A stretch of DNA of 64,000 nt from an uncultured Methanobrevibacter sp. (GCF_902769175.1 NZ_CACXNW010000008.1:56841-120840), one strand, 5' to 3'. Positions 41,378 to 51,149 are shown, numbered from the stretch's first letter. Translations and numbers: made by a program. Notes: generated from the sequence alone by a model not told the origin.

Positions 41378-41638
41378 TTAAAGCTCTTTCATTTTCTTAT
41401 CTAATCTATTTAGGAACTTATCTTCCTTAAACTGTTCTGCAGTTTTAAACATGGTTCCTCCGTAGATTTCCTCTTGCATCTTTTGAACAGCATATGAAGC
41501 ATCCTGTGCAGTTTCTGCTTTTGCAAGGATTCTGCGACTTTTAACCTTAATTGTTTTTCCACAAGTGCATTTTCTTGTAGCTACTCCTTTTTTAGCATAA
41601 AGGACTCTTCCACAGTCGCATCTAAATATTAAATACAT
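41378..41638 (-). CDS. DUF1922 zinc-ribbon protein
   Basis: 86 residues. [18 protein letters not shown] and [13 protein letters not shown] give the two cysteine knuckles of the DUF1922 family, known from a Methanothermobacter structure as a small zinc beta-ribbon. Its role is unknown. A helical tail follows. A gaggt site precedes the ATG. Confidence 0.85.
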   Translation of the reverse strand: MYLIFRCDCGRVLYAKKGVATRKCTCGKTIKVKSRRILAKAETAQDASYAVQKMQEEIYGGTMFKTAEQFKEDKFLNRLDKKMKEL

Positions 41639-41702
41639 CTTAAATTAACCTCATTTATCAGTTTTTTATTTCTTTTTTAATTATTTTAGTTTATTTAATT
41701 TA

Positions 41703-41783
41703 TTGGAGAATTTTTATCCTCCAAATATTTTCATTTAGTTTGTTTAATTTTTTGGAGTATTTTTATCCTCCAAATATTTTCAT
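41703..41783. repeat. 49-bp tandem duplication of the traB 3' end
   Basis: A 32-base block (ttggag, one variable base, atttttatcctcc, aaatattttcat) occurs at 41703-41734 and 41752-41783. The second copy contains the last codons and stop of the TraB-family gene. Each copy can form a ggag/ctcc hairpin. Confidence 0.85.
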
Positions 41784-42929
41784 GAATAATGGGATAAATA
41801 CCTTTGAAGGCAATATGATAAGTGTTGCTATACTAACACCTATGTTAGTTCCAACCACTACAAGCAAAATTCTTATAATATTATTGTTCCATAAGTCTCT
41901 AAAGCTTTCGATTTTGCCTAAGTTGTTAATGTCTTGTTTTCTAACTTTTCTATATTTGGCTTCTGCAAGTCCTGAGAACCATCCTGCAGCAAGCAATGGG
42001 TGAATGATTGTTAGTGGAGCAACTAATCCTCCAATAATTGCAGATTGGAGTTTTGAACCGGATACTATAGACCCAACAAAACCCATTATCATACTGATTA
42101 CTATGAATTGTTCAATATCTCCTTCTATGTTGATTCCATTCATCCATGCAAGAAAAAATATTACTATGAAAGTAATTGGAATCAATGCCAAAATGATTTT
42201 AAGCCAAGGGATTCCACCTTTTTTTTCAGTGCCATTTAATTCAGCATAAGACGGCAAGGTTTCAGGATTATCCAAGTAATTTATTATTCCTTCCTTATGT
42301 CCTGCACCTACAACAGCTATTACCCTATCTTCCGGAATGCCTAATATTCCTTTTGCAAGATATGCGTCTCTTTCTTTAACAAGTGCGTTATATGCTCCAG
42401 GTGAGACTTCCTTAAAGTATTCCATAGCCTGTTCTATATTGGATTGCTCCTTTAATTCTTCAATGTCTATCTCTTCTTCCTCTGAAGAGAATACGGATCC
42501 AAGCAATCCATAGATGAATTTCATCTTTTCCCAAGTTGTCATGCTGTTCAATACTCTTTGCAAGGTGATATTGATGTCTCTGTCAATCAAAGCAATTTTA
42601 CAGCCTACTTCTTCTGCCGCTTCAATTGCACCAACCATTTCAGCACCAGGCTTAATGTCCCCATCCTCTCCAATCTTATTTTGCATATAGGAAAGGATTG
42701 TTGTAACCAAGAAAACACCTACTTTGTTTTCTTTAATGATTTTAGTAATATGAATCTGATCATCTTCAACGACACCGTTTTTCTCATTCATCAATTTTTG
42801 GTATCGTCCCCTATCCAATTCAATAGCAACTACATCAGGTTGGTCTTCAAAAATAGCGGCTCTTACTTCATCTACACTATTTTGTGACACGTGTGCAGTT
42901 CCTATAATTTTTAAACATTCTCTAATCAT
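41763..42929 (-). CDS. TraB/PrgY family membrane protein
   Basis: 388 residues. The N-terminal TraB domain begins IIGTAHVSQNSVDEV and has VVAIELDRGRYQ and a later AVVGAGHKEGI motif; the C-terminal third has about four membrane helices (LKIILALIPITFIVIFF onward). PrgY relatives limit peptide pheromone signalling in enterococci and are thought to be metalloprotease-like; the archaeal role is unknown. Confidence 0.9.
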   Translation of the reverse strand: MIRECLKIIGTAHVSQNSVDEVRAAIFEDQPDVVAIELDRGRYQKLMNEKNGVVEDDQIHITKIIKENKVGVFLVTTILSYMQNKIGEDGDIKPGAEMVGAIEAAEEVGCKIALIDRDINITLQRVLNSMTTWEKMKFIYGLLGSVFSSEEEEIDIEELKEQSNIEQAMEYFKEVSPGAYNALVKERDAYLAKGILGIPEDRVIAVVGAGHKEGIINYLDNPETLPSYAELNGTEKKGGIPWLKIILALIPITFIVIFFLAWMNGINIEGDIEQFIVISMIMGFVGSIVSGSKLQSAIIGGLVAPLTIIHPLLAAGWFSGLAEAKYRKVRKQDINNLGKIESFRDLWNNNIIRILLVVVGTNIGVSIATLIILPSKVFIPLFMKIFGG

Positions 42930-43075
42930 TAGAATCCTTCTTTTAAATTTATTATGTTTTAGTTTTTTATCTTAATCAGTTTTTATAGATTTGTGTTTAT
43001 AGTATTTCACTATTTGTCCCTTTATAAATTATTTCTGTTTAAGTTATTTTTATTATATTATTATATTAACTAATC

Positions 43076-43864
43076 TTATTTATATTTTTGAGATTTATTC
43101 ACTTTTGATTGGTATAATGTGATTTTTCCATTTTGATAAATTCCAACATTATCAGTAATGTTCTTATTTATACATAATTGGACATCCTCTTCATAGCCTA
43201 AGGAAGCAAGACGACGTCCTGATTTGGATTTAATGCAAGCTTTTTCCACCAATTTTTGGTCTCTGCTTGCTAAAATGGCTGAAAGAGCATATTCTGTTAT
43301 TCCTCTTTCTTCCTTAAAGTAGTTTGAATCATTGATTTCCTTGTCATTAAAATTAACATCAATGCTTTCATTTCTATTTTTCAATTCCTCTTGAATCCAG
43401 TATAATATTTCACCTGAAGCCAAATAGTCTTCTATTGCAAAAGTTCTAATGATTCCTCCCATAACAAGTTCGATATGGTCTGTTGCAAGTTCACATGCTG
43501 CCTTTGCACATGCTTTTGCATTGATAAAGCTTCCAACCAATACGATGTCTGATTCCATTCCTTCGAGAATTCTCACTCCATTGCCTGTTGTAAGAACTAA
43601 GGAATCCTTGTCTGTTTCGTATTTTTTAATTTCATTTGGAGAGTTGCCTAATTGAAATCCTTCAATCTTTCTACCTTTCTGTTCACCTGCTAAGATTGAA
43701 TCAGTTTCTTTAGCTATTTCAATTGCCTGTTCAGCTGAAAATGCAGGGTATATCTCTTTAAATTTATCTAAAGCATTTGTTATAGTGGTGCTTGCTCTTA
43801 AGGCATCAACCATGATTGAAATGTCTTTTGATGTGCCTTTTTCAAAACTTAAACTTACTTTCAC
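43076..43864 (-). CDS. comB: 2-phosphosulfolactate phosphatase
   Basis: 262 residues from a GTG at 43864 with a gagg site upstream. ComB dephosphorylates 2-phosphosulfolactate in coenzyme M synthesis and needs Mg2+. Family motifs are VDALRASTTITNAL, LAGEQKGRKIEGFQLGNSP, TTGNGVRILEG and the late SGRRLASLGYEEDVQLC. With comC at 11 kb this gives two steps of the same pathway in the window. Confidence 0.93.
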   Translation of the reverse strand: MKVSLSFEKGTSKDISIMVDALRASTTITNALDKFKEIYPAFSAEQAIEIAKETDSILAGEQKGRKIEGFQLGNSPNEIKKYETDKDSLVLTTGNGVRILEGMESDIVLVGSFINAKACAKAACELATDHIELVMGGIIRTFAIEDYLASGEILYWIQEELKNRNESIDVNFNDKEINDSNYFKEERGITEYALSAILASRDQKLVEKACIKSKSGRRLASLGYEEDVQLCINKNITDNVGIYQNGKITLYQSKVNKSQKYK

Positions 43865-43916
43865 TTTTTAGCCTCATTAGTTTTTAATATAACATTTATA
43901 TTTGTTAATATATAAT

Positions 43917-44110
43917 ATTTAATAGGCATTAAGCATAATTATGAAATTAATTAAAATATTTAATTAGCATTAAGCGTAATTATAAATTTTATTAAAATAT
44001 TTAATTAGCATTAAGCGTAATTATAAATTTTATTAAAATATTTAATTAGCATTAGCATAATCATAAATTTAATAAAAAATATTTATAATCATTAAGCGAT
44101 TATAAAATTA
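43917..44110. repeat. 41-bp tandem repeat in a divergent promoter region
   Basis: About five imperfect copies of a 41-bp unit, marked by gcattaagcgtaatta, at 43926, 43967, 44008, 44049 and (degenerate) about 44089. The array fills most of the gap between comB and the divergent unknown gene, where both promoters must lie. Confidence 0.85.
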
Positions 44111-44207
44111 ATTAAAGTATAAACTCTTAAAAAAATAAGCAGATAAATTATTTTTCATATATCATTATATTTTAATTTATAATTTTTATCAAATTTTGAG
44201 GAATTTT

Positions 44208-44837
44208 ATGATAGTTGTTACAACTCCAATGTGTAGGCAAATTGTTGAATGGGCTGGTTTAAAAGAGTTTAAAGTAAATAAGTTTCCAGATGAAGAGGAA
44301 GGGGATTTAGCTATTTTGCTCTCTGAAAGCAAAGTGAAAATGAATTCATTAGCCATTAAAATAAATACATTTGACCAAATCAAGGATAGCATAAAATTGG
44401 TTTCAGATTGCTTTTTTGAAAATGGATTGATTGATAAAGCTATTGAAATTGATGAGATAGATTCCATTTTTAAACATTATCAAGATAATCTTAAGTTTGC
44501 TGTTTTGGAGGAGGATGAATTCAATAAAATCAGATCAAGCAATAATGATAAAAATGTTAAAGTCTATTCAGAATTCCTAAAGGATATAGTTAGGGATATT
44601 GGAGCAAATGTCATTGATTTCAGATATGATAAGAGTCTTGAAGATGATTGCCATGATTCCAACTTGGATTTTGATTATCTTGTCTATCCAGATTATCTTG
44701 AGAGTGAAGTTTTAAAAAGAGAGAATTTAGGCTCTGGAGACTTTAAGCCAATAAAGATATTAAGCCATAACAATATTTCAAAGGATCCAATATTAAAGGC
44801 AGAATCAAGATATGAAACCTTAATCAATGGTTTTTAA
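44208..44837 (+). CDS. Conserved hypothetical protein
   Basis: 209 residues from ATG 44208, after a gagga site. It begins MIVVTTPMCRQIVEWAGLKE, contains KFPDEEEGDLAILLSES and later DYLVYPDYLESE. It is soluble and acidic; no known domain recognised. It is divergent from comB. No function proposed. Confidence 0.75.
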   Translation: MIVVTTPMCRQIVEWAGLKEFKVNKFPDEEEGDLAILLSESKVKMNSLAIKINTFDQIKDSIKLVSDCFFENGLIDKAIEIDEIDSIFKHYQDNLKFAVLEEDEFNKIRSSNNDKNVKVYSEFLKDIVRDIGANVIDFRYDKSLEDDCHDSNLDFDYLVYPDYLESEVLKRENLGSGDFKPIKILSHNNISKDPILKAESRYETLINGF

Positions 44838-44913
44838 TTTGAAATGCTATTTGATAATATTTATTTGAAATGCTATTTGACAATATTAATTTGAAATGCT
44901 ATTTGACACTATT
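44836..44913. repeat. 26-bp tandem repeat directly after a stop codon
   Basis: tttgaaatgctatttga plus nine bases is repeated three times, starting at 44838, 44864 and 44890, beginning immediately after the stop codon of the preceding gene. Confidence 0.85.
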
Positions 44914-45164
44914 GTTTTTTTTTTAAAATTTTTTTAAAAAATAAGTCTTTTTAATCAAAATAATTATTAAATAAGAAAAATATATTATTTATTAATGGAA
45001 ATTTTAATTATTGATTATTCCACTTATTTCAATTTTTAATTATTAATTTTAATTATAATCCTAATTATTATTTTTAACATTAATTTTAATTATCAATTGA
45101 TTTCAATTAATTTAAAATTATCAATTTTATATTACTTATTATTCATTTAGAAGGAGAATAAACA

Positions 45165-46442
45165 TTGTTAGATATTAAATTATTCAGAGAAAATCCGGAA
45201 ATGATATTTGACTCTGAGAAGAAAAGATTCAGAAGCACTGAAAATGCAGAGAAAGTTATTGAATATGATACCTTATGGAGAGAAGGTGAAAGAAGATTAA
45301 ACTCCTTAAGGGCAGAAAAAAACAAATTATCAAAATCATTCAAAAAAGCTAAGCAGGAAGGCAATATTGAAGAAGTCATAGCCAAAAGTAAGGAAGTGGC
45401 AAATGAAATCAAGGAATTAAGCGCTAAAAATGCTGAATACCTCCAGCTTAGAGATGACTACAGATACAAGGTAGGAAATATCATTGATGAAGATGTTCCT
45501 GTTTCCGATACTGAAGACGATAATGTGGTTGTCAGAACCTATGGTGAAATTCCAGAGCATGACTTTGAGCTATTGAATCATGTTGATTTAATCAATAAGA
45601 TTGATGGCGCTGACCTTGAAACTGCAGCAAGCGTTTCAGGTGCAAGATTCTATTACTTGAAAAGGGATATCCTCCATTTGAATTTGGCTTTGATCCAATT
45701 TGCACTTTCAGAACTTGAGGCTGAAGGATACATTCCTATGCAAACTCCATTCTTTGTAAAAGGGGAAGTGGCTGCTGAAACTTCAGAGCTTGTTGAGTTT
45801 GAGGAAACCTTATACAAGGTTGAAAATGAAGATATGTACCTTATTGCAACTGCTGAACAGACATTGGCAGCACTTCACAGAAATGAAATCATCAATCCTG
45901 AAGACTTGCCTTTAAGATACTGTGCTCTTTCAACTTGCTTTAGAAAAGAAGCTGGTTCTCATGGAAAGGACACTTTAGGAATCTTTAGAGTTCATCAATT
46001 TGAAAAGATTGAACAGTTCATTTACTCTGCTCCTGAAGATTCAAGAAATCAGCATGATCATTTAATGGAAGTCACTGAAAGGATTTATCAAAAATTAGGT
46101 CTTCCATATCAAATCATAGCTATTGTATCATCTGCTTTAAACGATAATGCAGCTATCAAATACGACCTTGAAGCATGGTTCCCAGGTTCTGGTGCATTTA
46201 GGGAATTGGTTTCCTGTACCAACTGTAAGGATTATCAAGCAAGAAAAACCAAAACCAGATATGGTAGAGCTGGTTCTGGAGATGCTCAAACTTTACACAC
46301 TTTAAACAGTACTGCTATTGCTACTGAAAGAACCATTTGCTGTATTTTAGAAAACTATCAACAAGCGGATGGTAGTATAAAAGTCCCAGAGGTCTTAGTG
46401 CCTTATATGGGTGGAAAAACAGTTATTGAAGCAAAAGAATAA
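45165..46442 (+). CDS. serS: Seryl-tRNA synthetase
   Basis: 425 residues from a TTG at 45165, eight bases after an aaggag site. This is the canonical class II enzyme: an N-terminal coiled-coil arm (NSLRAEKNKLSKSFKKAKQE), motif 2 around CFRKEAGSHGKDTLGIFRVHQF, and motif 3 near TLNSTAIATERTICCILE. It charges tRNA(Ser). It is not the rare methanogen-type SerRS of Methanococcales and Methanothermobacter-like enzymes, which lacks the usual motif layout. Confidence 0.95.
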   Translation: MLDIKLFRENPEMIFDSEKKRFRSTENAEKVIEYDTLWREGERRLNSLRAEKNKLSKSFKKAKQEGNIEEVIAKSKEVANEIKELSAKNAEYLQLRDDYRYKVGNIIDEDVPVSDTEDDNVVVRTYGEIPEHDFELLNHVDLINKIDGADLETAASVSGARFYYLKRDILHLNLALIQFALSELEAEGYIPMQTPFFVKGEVAAETSELVEFEETLYKVENEDMYLIATAEQTLAALHRNEIINPEDLPLRYCALSTCFRKEAGSHGKDTLGIFRVHQFEKIEQFIYSAPEDSRNQHDHLMEVTERIYQKLGLPYQIIAIVSSALNDNAAIKYDLEAWFPGSGAFRELVSCTNCKDYQARKTKTRYGRAGSGDAQTLHTLNSTAIATERTICCILENYQQADGSIKVPEVLVPYMGGKTVIEAKE

Positions 46443-46720
46443 TTTTTATTCTTTTTCTTTTATTTATTTTTCTTTTAATATTTTCTTATTTTTATCTTAT
46501 TTTTTTAAAACTTTTTTTAAAAACAATCATTGCTCTTTTTTTAAATTATTCTAAACTCTATTAAGAATTTTTGAAATTATTTCACAAATATTTATTAATA
46601 AAGGATAATAAACAATTAAAATAGGTAAAAAAATAATAAGTCTTACTTAATCTATTTAATTTTTAATGAAATGTTTAGATTGTAAGAAAATAACGCATAC
46701 TTATTAATTGAGGGTGAGTT

Positions 46721-47543
46721 ATGAAAAAATCAATCATATTAATATCAATTATATTATCAATATTCTTAATAATAGGTTGTGCTAGTGCAGGATTTTTTGA
46801 TTTCTTAGGTGATTTTGAAAGCTTGAATGACAATCCTGATGATACTTTTATCATTGGTTTCAATAGTCAATTCCCGCCATTTGGTTATGTGGATGACAAT
46901 GGCAGTTATACCGGTTTTGATCTTGAACTAGCTCAAGAGGTTGCTAAAAGAAATAATTGGACATTCAAAGCACAGCCAATTATAGATTGGAATACTAAAA
47001 AATTTGAGTTGGATAGTAAGGAAATTGACTGTATTTGGAGTGAATTTACTATCAATGGAAGAGAAAACGATTACTCTTGGACCAAGCCTTACTTTAACAA
47101 TACCAAGCTTGTTGTTGTTAGAGGAGATTCAAATATAACAACTTTGGATGATTTGAATGGAACAGTTTTAGAAGTTCAACAAGGAAGTTCAATATTAAAT
47201 ACAATTGCAAAAAATGAAACTCTAAACAAGACATTCAAGATAATTAATCAAGTGGATGGATACAACACTGCATTCTTAGATTTGGAATCTGGAGTTTGTG
47301 ATGTTATTATTATAGATAGTTGTTTAGGAAAGTATATGGTTAAAGAAAGATTCCAGGATGCTAGAATCTTATGAAACACTTTCCAATGAACAATATGGAG
47401 TAGCATTTTCAAAAGAGGATCAAGGATTAAAATATCAAGTTCAAGAAACTTTAGATGAAATGTATAAAGATGGAACTGTTGATAAAATTGCTCAAAAATA
47501 CAAGGATTATGGTGTTCCTGAAGGTTTAATTTATCCTGAATAG
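46721..47543 (+). pseudogene. Extracellular solute-binding protein family 3, frameshifted
   Basis: About 273 residues in two frames. Signal peptide MKKSIILISIILSIFLIIGC with a possible lipobox cysteine, then FIIGFNSQFPPFGYVDDNG, GFDLELAQEVAKRNNW and WSEFTINGRENDYSWTKPY, typical of amino-acid-binding proteins (SBP_bac_3). The first frame ends in TGA at 47372-47374; the second frame (from about 47358) continues with SYETLSNEQYGVAFSKED to 47543. No permease or ATPase gene adjoins it, so it may serve a transporter elsewhere. The stop codon lies in a terminator hairpin. Confidence 0.88.
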
Positions 47544-47573
47544 AGAAATTGATTTTTCTCTATCTTTTTTTTA
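47541..47573 (+). terminator. Hairpin terminator including the stop codon
   Basis: atagagaaa and tttctctat form a perfect stem at 47541-47564 followed by c and eight T residues. The TAG stop of the solute-binding gene (47541-47543 region) is inside the stem. The following gap to 47913 is T- and A-rich without a gene. Confidence 0.75.
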
Positions 47574-47913
47574 TTCTTTTAGTTTTTATCTTCTTATTTA
47601 ATTCTTTTTTTAGGTTATTTTTTAGTTTTTATCTTTTTATTTGAGCATTTTTTTAGTTTATTTTTTACTTAAAAATTTATAACTTTTAATTTATTCTTTA
47701 GTTCTCTTTTAGTTTAAAAATCTATAACTTTTTTAGTTTTTTATTTAGTTTAGTTATTCTTAATTTTTTTTGAAATATAAAAAAAAATAAAAATGGTAAA
47801 ATAAGATTAAATAAATGAAATTTTAGAAAAAAATCAGAATAAGGAAATAAAAATAATATTAGAATTATTGTAAAAAGTTAAAAAATAGTAAAATGAAGAA
47901 TAATTATTCTTCA

Positions 47914-48405
47914 TTAATATTTGTCTGCATATATGTATCTGGAAATTCCATGTGCTATTAATGCAATACCTATAATTATTGTAATTAATATTGGATTATT
48001 TGCAGCGAATATTGCAATGAATATAACAACTATACCTAAAATCAAAGTGATTAAAGCACTGAATTTGCTGACTTCAGGACCTGCAAGTAATGCAAGGATA
48101 GCTCCTACAATCATCATAAATCCTACTATGTAGAATTGTAATCCAATTAAGAATGAAATTGCATTGGTTCCAAAGATGAATGCTAATCCAAAGATAATCA
48201 TTACAACACCAAAAATTGCTGCAACAGTGGAGAAAGCACCATCAATCTCTTTAGAAATAATTCCAGCATATGCTAATCCTATACTGAATATTAATACAGC
48301 AGCTCCGATAAGGATGGAAATTAAATTAGCACTAAACATTGGGAATATGATAAATATTAAACCAATAAGTATTGAGATAAGGGCTAACATTTTGTTGGAT
48401 TCCAT
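47914..48405 (-). CDS. DUF308 (HdeD-like) membrane protein
   Basis: 163 residues with about six short membrane helices and frequent small residues (LISILIGAAVLIFSIGLAYAG, FGLAFIFGTNA, FYIVGFMMIVGAILAL). Matches the DUF308/HdeD-like pattern of small repeated helix pairs. Function unknown; the E. coli relative is linked to acid resistance. A gaggtg site precedes the ATG. Confidence 0.82.
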   Translation of the reverse strand: MESNKMLALISILIGLIFIIFPMFSANLISILIGAAVLIFSIGLAYAGIISKEIDGAFSTVAAIFGVVMIIFGLAFIFGTNAISFLIGLQFYIVGFMMIVGAILALLAGPEVSKFSALITLILGIVVIFIAIFAANNPILITIIIGIALIAHGISRYIYADKY

Positions 48406-48571
48406 TTTTTCACCTCAATTTAATTAATTGTTTATATTTTATATAATATTCACTTAGTTAAATTTGTTTAATTTATAATTTTTTCACTATTTTTCAATTA
48501 ATTATTTAAATCATAAATTATTTAATCTTTAATTGAGAAATTAAAACAATATAAAAATATTAAGTGATAAA

Positions 48572-49090
48572 ATGACTGATTTTGAAGAAATTATCAATAC
48601 AAGACGTAGCATAAGGGAATATGATTCCAAAGATGTTGAAGATGAAAAAATAGAAAAGATTTTAAGGGCAGGAATGCAAGCACCTGGAAGCAGATTAGGT
48701 GCAGAACCTTGGGAATTTCTCATTATAAAAAATAAGGATACATTAGCTAAAATTGGAGAGATAAAGCCTCGGGTAACAAATGCTCTTGTAGCTATTCTTT
48801 TAATTGCAAACATTGAACGGTCATTTTATAAATTGGTTTGGCAACAGGATATGAGTGCAGCAGCTGAAAACATGCTTCTTGAAGCTGTCAATCTTGGATT
48901 AGGCGGGCTTTGGAATGGGGTTGCACCAGAAGAGGAAAGAATGAATGCCATTGCAGAGATTGTTGGATTGCCAAAGGACGATAACCTAAAACCATTTTGC
49001 ATAATTACTTTAGGATACCCTGCTGAAGGTTGGGAAAATAAGTTTATGGACAAGTTTGATGAGTCAAGAATTCATTATGAAACTTATTAG
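48572..49090 (+). CDS. Nitroreductase family protein
   Basis: 172 residues. N-terminal INTRRSIREYDSKDV binds FMN phosphate; APGSRLGAEPWEFLII, NMLLEAVNLGLGGLWNG and CIITLGYPAE follow in the usual order. FMN-dependent oxidoreductase; the physiological substrate is unknown. An agtgat site precedes the ATG. Confidence 0.92.
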   Translation: MTDFEEIINTRRSIREYDSKDVEDEKIEKILRAGMQAPGSRLGAEPWEFLIIKNKDTLAKIGEIKPRVTNALVAILLIANIERSFYKLVWQQDMSAAAENMLLEAVNLGLGGLWNGVAPEEERMNAIAEIVGLPKDDNLKPFCIITLGYPAEGWENKFMDKFDESRIHYETY

Positions 49091-49099
49091 TTATTTTAG

Positions 49100-49232
49100 A
49101 TTCTATTAATCTTTTAGTTTCTATTAATTGTTCTAAATTCTATGAACCTAGTTTCTATTAATCTTTTAGTTTCTATTATTTGTTCTAAATTCTATGAACC
49201 TAGTTTCTATTAATCTTTTAGTTTCTATTAAT
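49100..49232. repeat. 52-bp tandem repeat downstream of the nitroreductase gene
   Basis: tctattaatcttttagtttc recurs at 49102, 49154 and 49206 within a 52-bp unit; the array starts right after the nitroreductase stop. Confidence 0.88.
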
Positions 49233-49292
49233 AATTCTCGATTTCTTGATTTTTAGCTATTGATTTAATGTCATATTGTTGGAGATGAAAAT

Positions 49293-50490
49293 ATGAAATA
49301 CAATTTTGATACAGTCATTGACAGGAAAAACACCAATTCACTAAAATGGGATTTATTTGACGATGAATATCCAATGTGGGTTGCAGATATGGATTTTTAT
49401 GCAGCTCCTGCCATTTATGAATCTGTCAATAGAAAGGCTAAACATGGGGTTTACGCTTATTCTTTTGTAAATGATGAGGTTTTCGATTCATATATCAGTT
49501 GGTGGAAAAAATATGGTCTTGAAATGAAAAAAGAGCAATTGCTATTTGCAACAGGAGTCATGCCTTCAATTACAAGTATTATCCGTGCTTTTAGTGATGA
49601 GGGAGATAATGTGCTTATCCAAACTCCAGTTTATCATGTTTTCTTTTATGTAATCTTAGACAATAATAGGAATGTGGTAGAGAATCAATTGATTTACAAT
49701 CCAGATTCAAATGATGTGGAAACTGCCTACGAAATCGATTTTGAGGATTTGGAGGAAAAACTAAAAGATCCTAAAACAAAGCTAATGATTCTATGCAATC
49801 CTCATAATCCAATCGGAAGGATATGGGATAAGGAAATCCTTGAAAAAATTGCTGCCTTGTGAAAAAGCATGATCTGATTATTGTATCTGATGAAATTCAT
49901 TGTGACTTAACAGATCCTGATTTAAAATATGTTCCTTTTGCTTCATTAGATGATGATTTGTCTCAAAATAGCATTACCTGCATTTCTCCAAGCAAAACAT
50001 TTAACATTGCAGGACTTCAAAGTTCCGCGGTTTTCACTGAAAACAAGGAGTTTTATGAAATCTTAGAAAGGCAATTGTCAATTGATTGCTTCAATCATGC
50101 CAATATCTTTTCAATAGATGCCACTATTCAGCATATAAGAGTGAAGATTGGCTGAATGAATTAAGGGAAGTATTATTCAGTAATAAGATGATTGTAAATG
50201 ACTTTTTAAAGGCTGAAATTCCTGAAATCAAATTGGTTCCTGCTAATGCAACATATCTCTTGTGGTTGGATATAAGTAGGATTAACAATGATTTCAACAC
50301 TGATTCCAATGCAATATCTGAGTTTTTAAGAGAAGAAGTAGGATTATTCCTATCTCCAGGAGTTCAATTTGGGCAAAATGGAGATAATTTCTTGAGAATG
50401 AATATTGCATGTCCTGAAGATTTATTGATTGATGGATTGAATGCTTTAAAAGAAGGAATAATCAAGTTTAAAAACAGTAATGAAAAATAA
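49293..50490 (+). pseudogene. MalY/PatB family PLP aminotransferase (C-S lyase), two frameshifts
   Basis: About 399 residues across three frames. Frame one has NSLKWDLFDDEYPMWVADMDF, HGVYAYSF, LLFATGVMPSITSIIRAF and LCNPHNPIGRIW. At 49857-49862 one base is missing (TTG TGA should be TTG TGN AAA AAG, giving CKKHDLIIVSDEIHCDL). The second frame holds CISPSKTFNIAGLQ with the PLP lysine, and ends at about 50125-50130 where a T is missing; the third gives AYKSEDWLNELRE to FLSPGVQFGQNG. MalY/PatB enzymes cleave cystathionine or cysteine C-S bonds. Both breaks look like single-base losses. Confidence 0.9.
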
Positions 50491-50589
50491 AATTTATTTC
50501 TTCTAATCTTTTTTTTTAAAAATAGTAAATCTGTGATATTAGTTTTTAGTAAAATAGTTAAAATTAGTGAATTTAATCAATTTAAAAAA

Positions 50590-50616
50590 TAGAAAAAATA
50601 GAGAAATTTTCTCTAT
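50590..50616 (-). terminator. Hairpin terminator including the arsC-like stop codon
   Basis: atagagaaa and tttctctat (50598-50616) form a stem with a minimal centre; on the minus strand a T-rich tail follows. The stop codon of the reconstructed arsC-like gene (50613-50615) is within it. It uses the same stem sequence as the terminator at 47541. Confidence 0.65.
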
Positions 50617-50960
50617 TTCAATTTTTCTTCCCACTCTTTTTCTCTAAATCCAGTAAGACATACATTCAGTTTCAATTATTGGACGTTTTACAAGCATACC
50701 TTCAGTAGATAAAATCTTCAATTGTTCTTCTTCACTCATTTCAGGTAACTTGTCTTTTAATTGCATCTCTCTGTAAATTTTACCACTAGTGTTGAAGAAC
50801 CTTTTGAGAGGTAGTCCACTTTTCTCATATAATGCCTTCAATTGGTCATAATCTGGATTGTCTTCAACAATATGCTGTTCATCATATTCGAATCCGTTTT
50901 CATCCAACCATTTTTTGCCTTTTGACATGTACTGCATCTTGGGTAGTAAATAAATAACAT
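50613..50960 (-). pseudogene. ArsC/Spx family protein, two frameshifts
   Basis: The reconstructed protein is about 116 residues. ATG 50960 gives MLFIYYPRCSTCQKAKKW with the CxxC thioredoxin-like active site. At 50911-50916 a run of seven A appears to have lost one, moving to the frame with DENGFEYDEQHIV, SGLPLKRFFNTSGK and EGMLVKRPIIETE. At about 50661-50668 a second shift leads to CLTGFREKEWEEKLK and the stop at 50613. Arsenate-reductase-like fold; many relatives are thiol redox proteins rather than true arsenate reductases. Only the middle piece is open by itself from an internal ATG. Confidence 0.85.
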
Positions 50961-51039
50961 TTTTTAACCTCTTGAATGATTTAATTAATAATATCTTTTA
51001 TCAGTTATCATATTAATTATTTTATTTTTATTTTGTTAT

Positions 51040-51122
51040 TTTCATTTTTTTATTTTCATTTTTTTATTTTCATTTTTTTATTTTCATTTTTTTATTTTCA
51101 TTTTTTTATTTTCATTTTTTCA
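51040..51122. repeat. 15-bp simple tandem repeat
   Basis: attttcattttttt is repeated about six times just downstream of the aldo/keto reductase stop (on its 3' side). On the minus strand it is A-rich, so it is not a U-tract for that gene. Confidence 0.85.
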
Positions 51123-51149
51123 ATTGGCTTTCAGTTATTTTTCATATTT

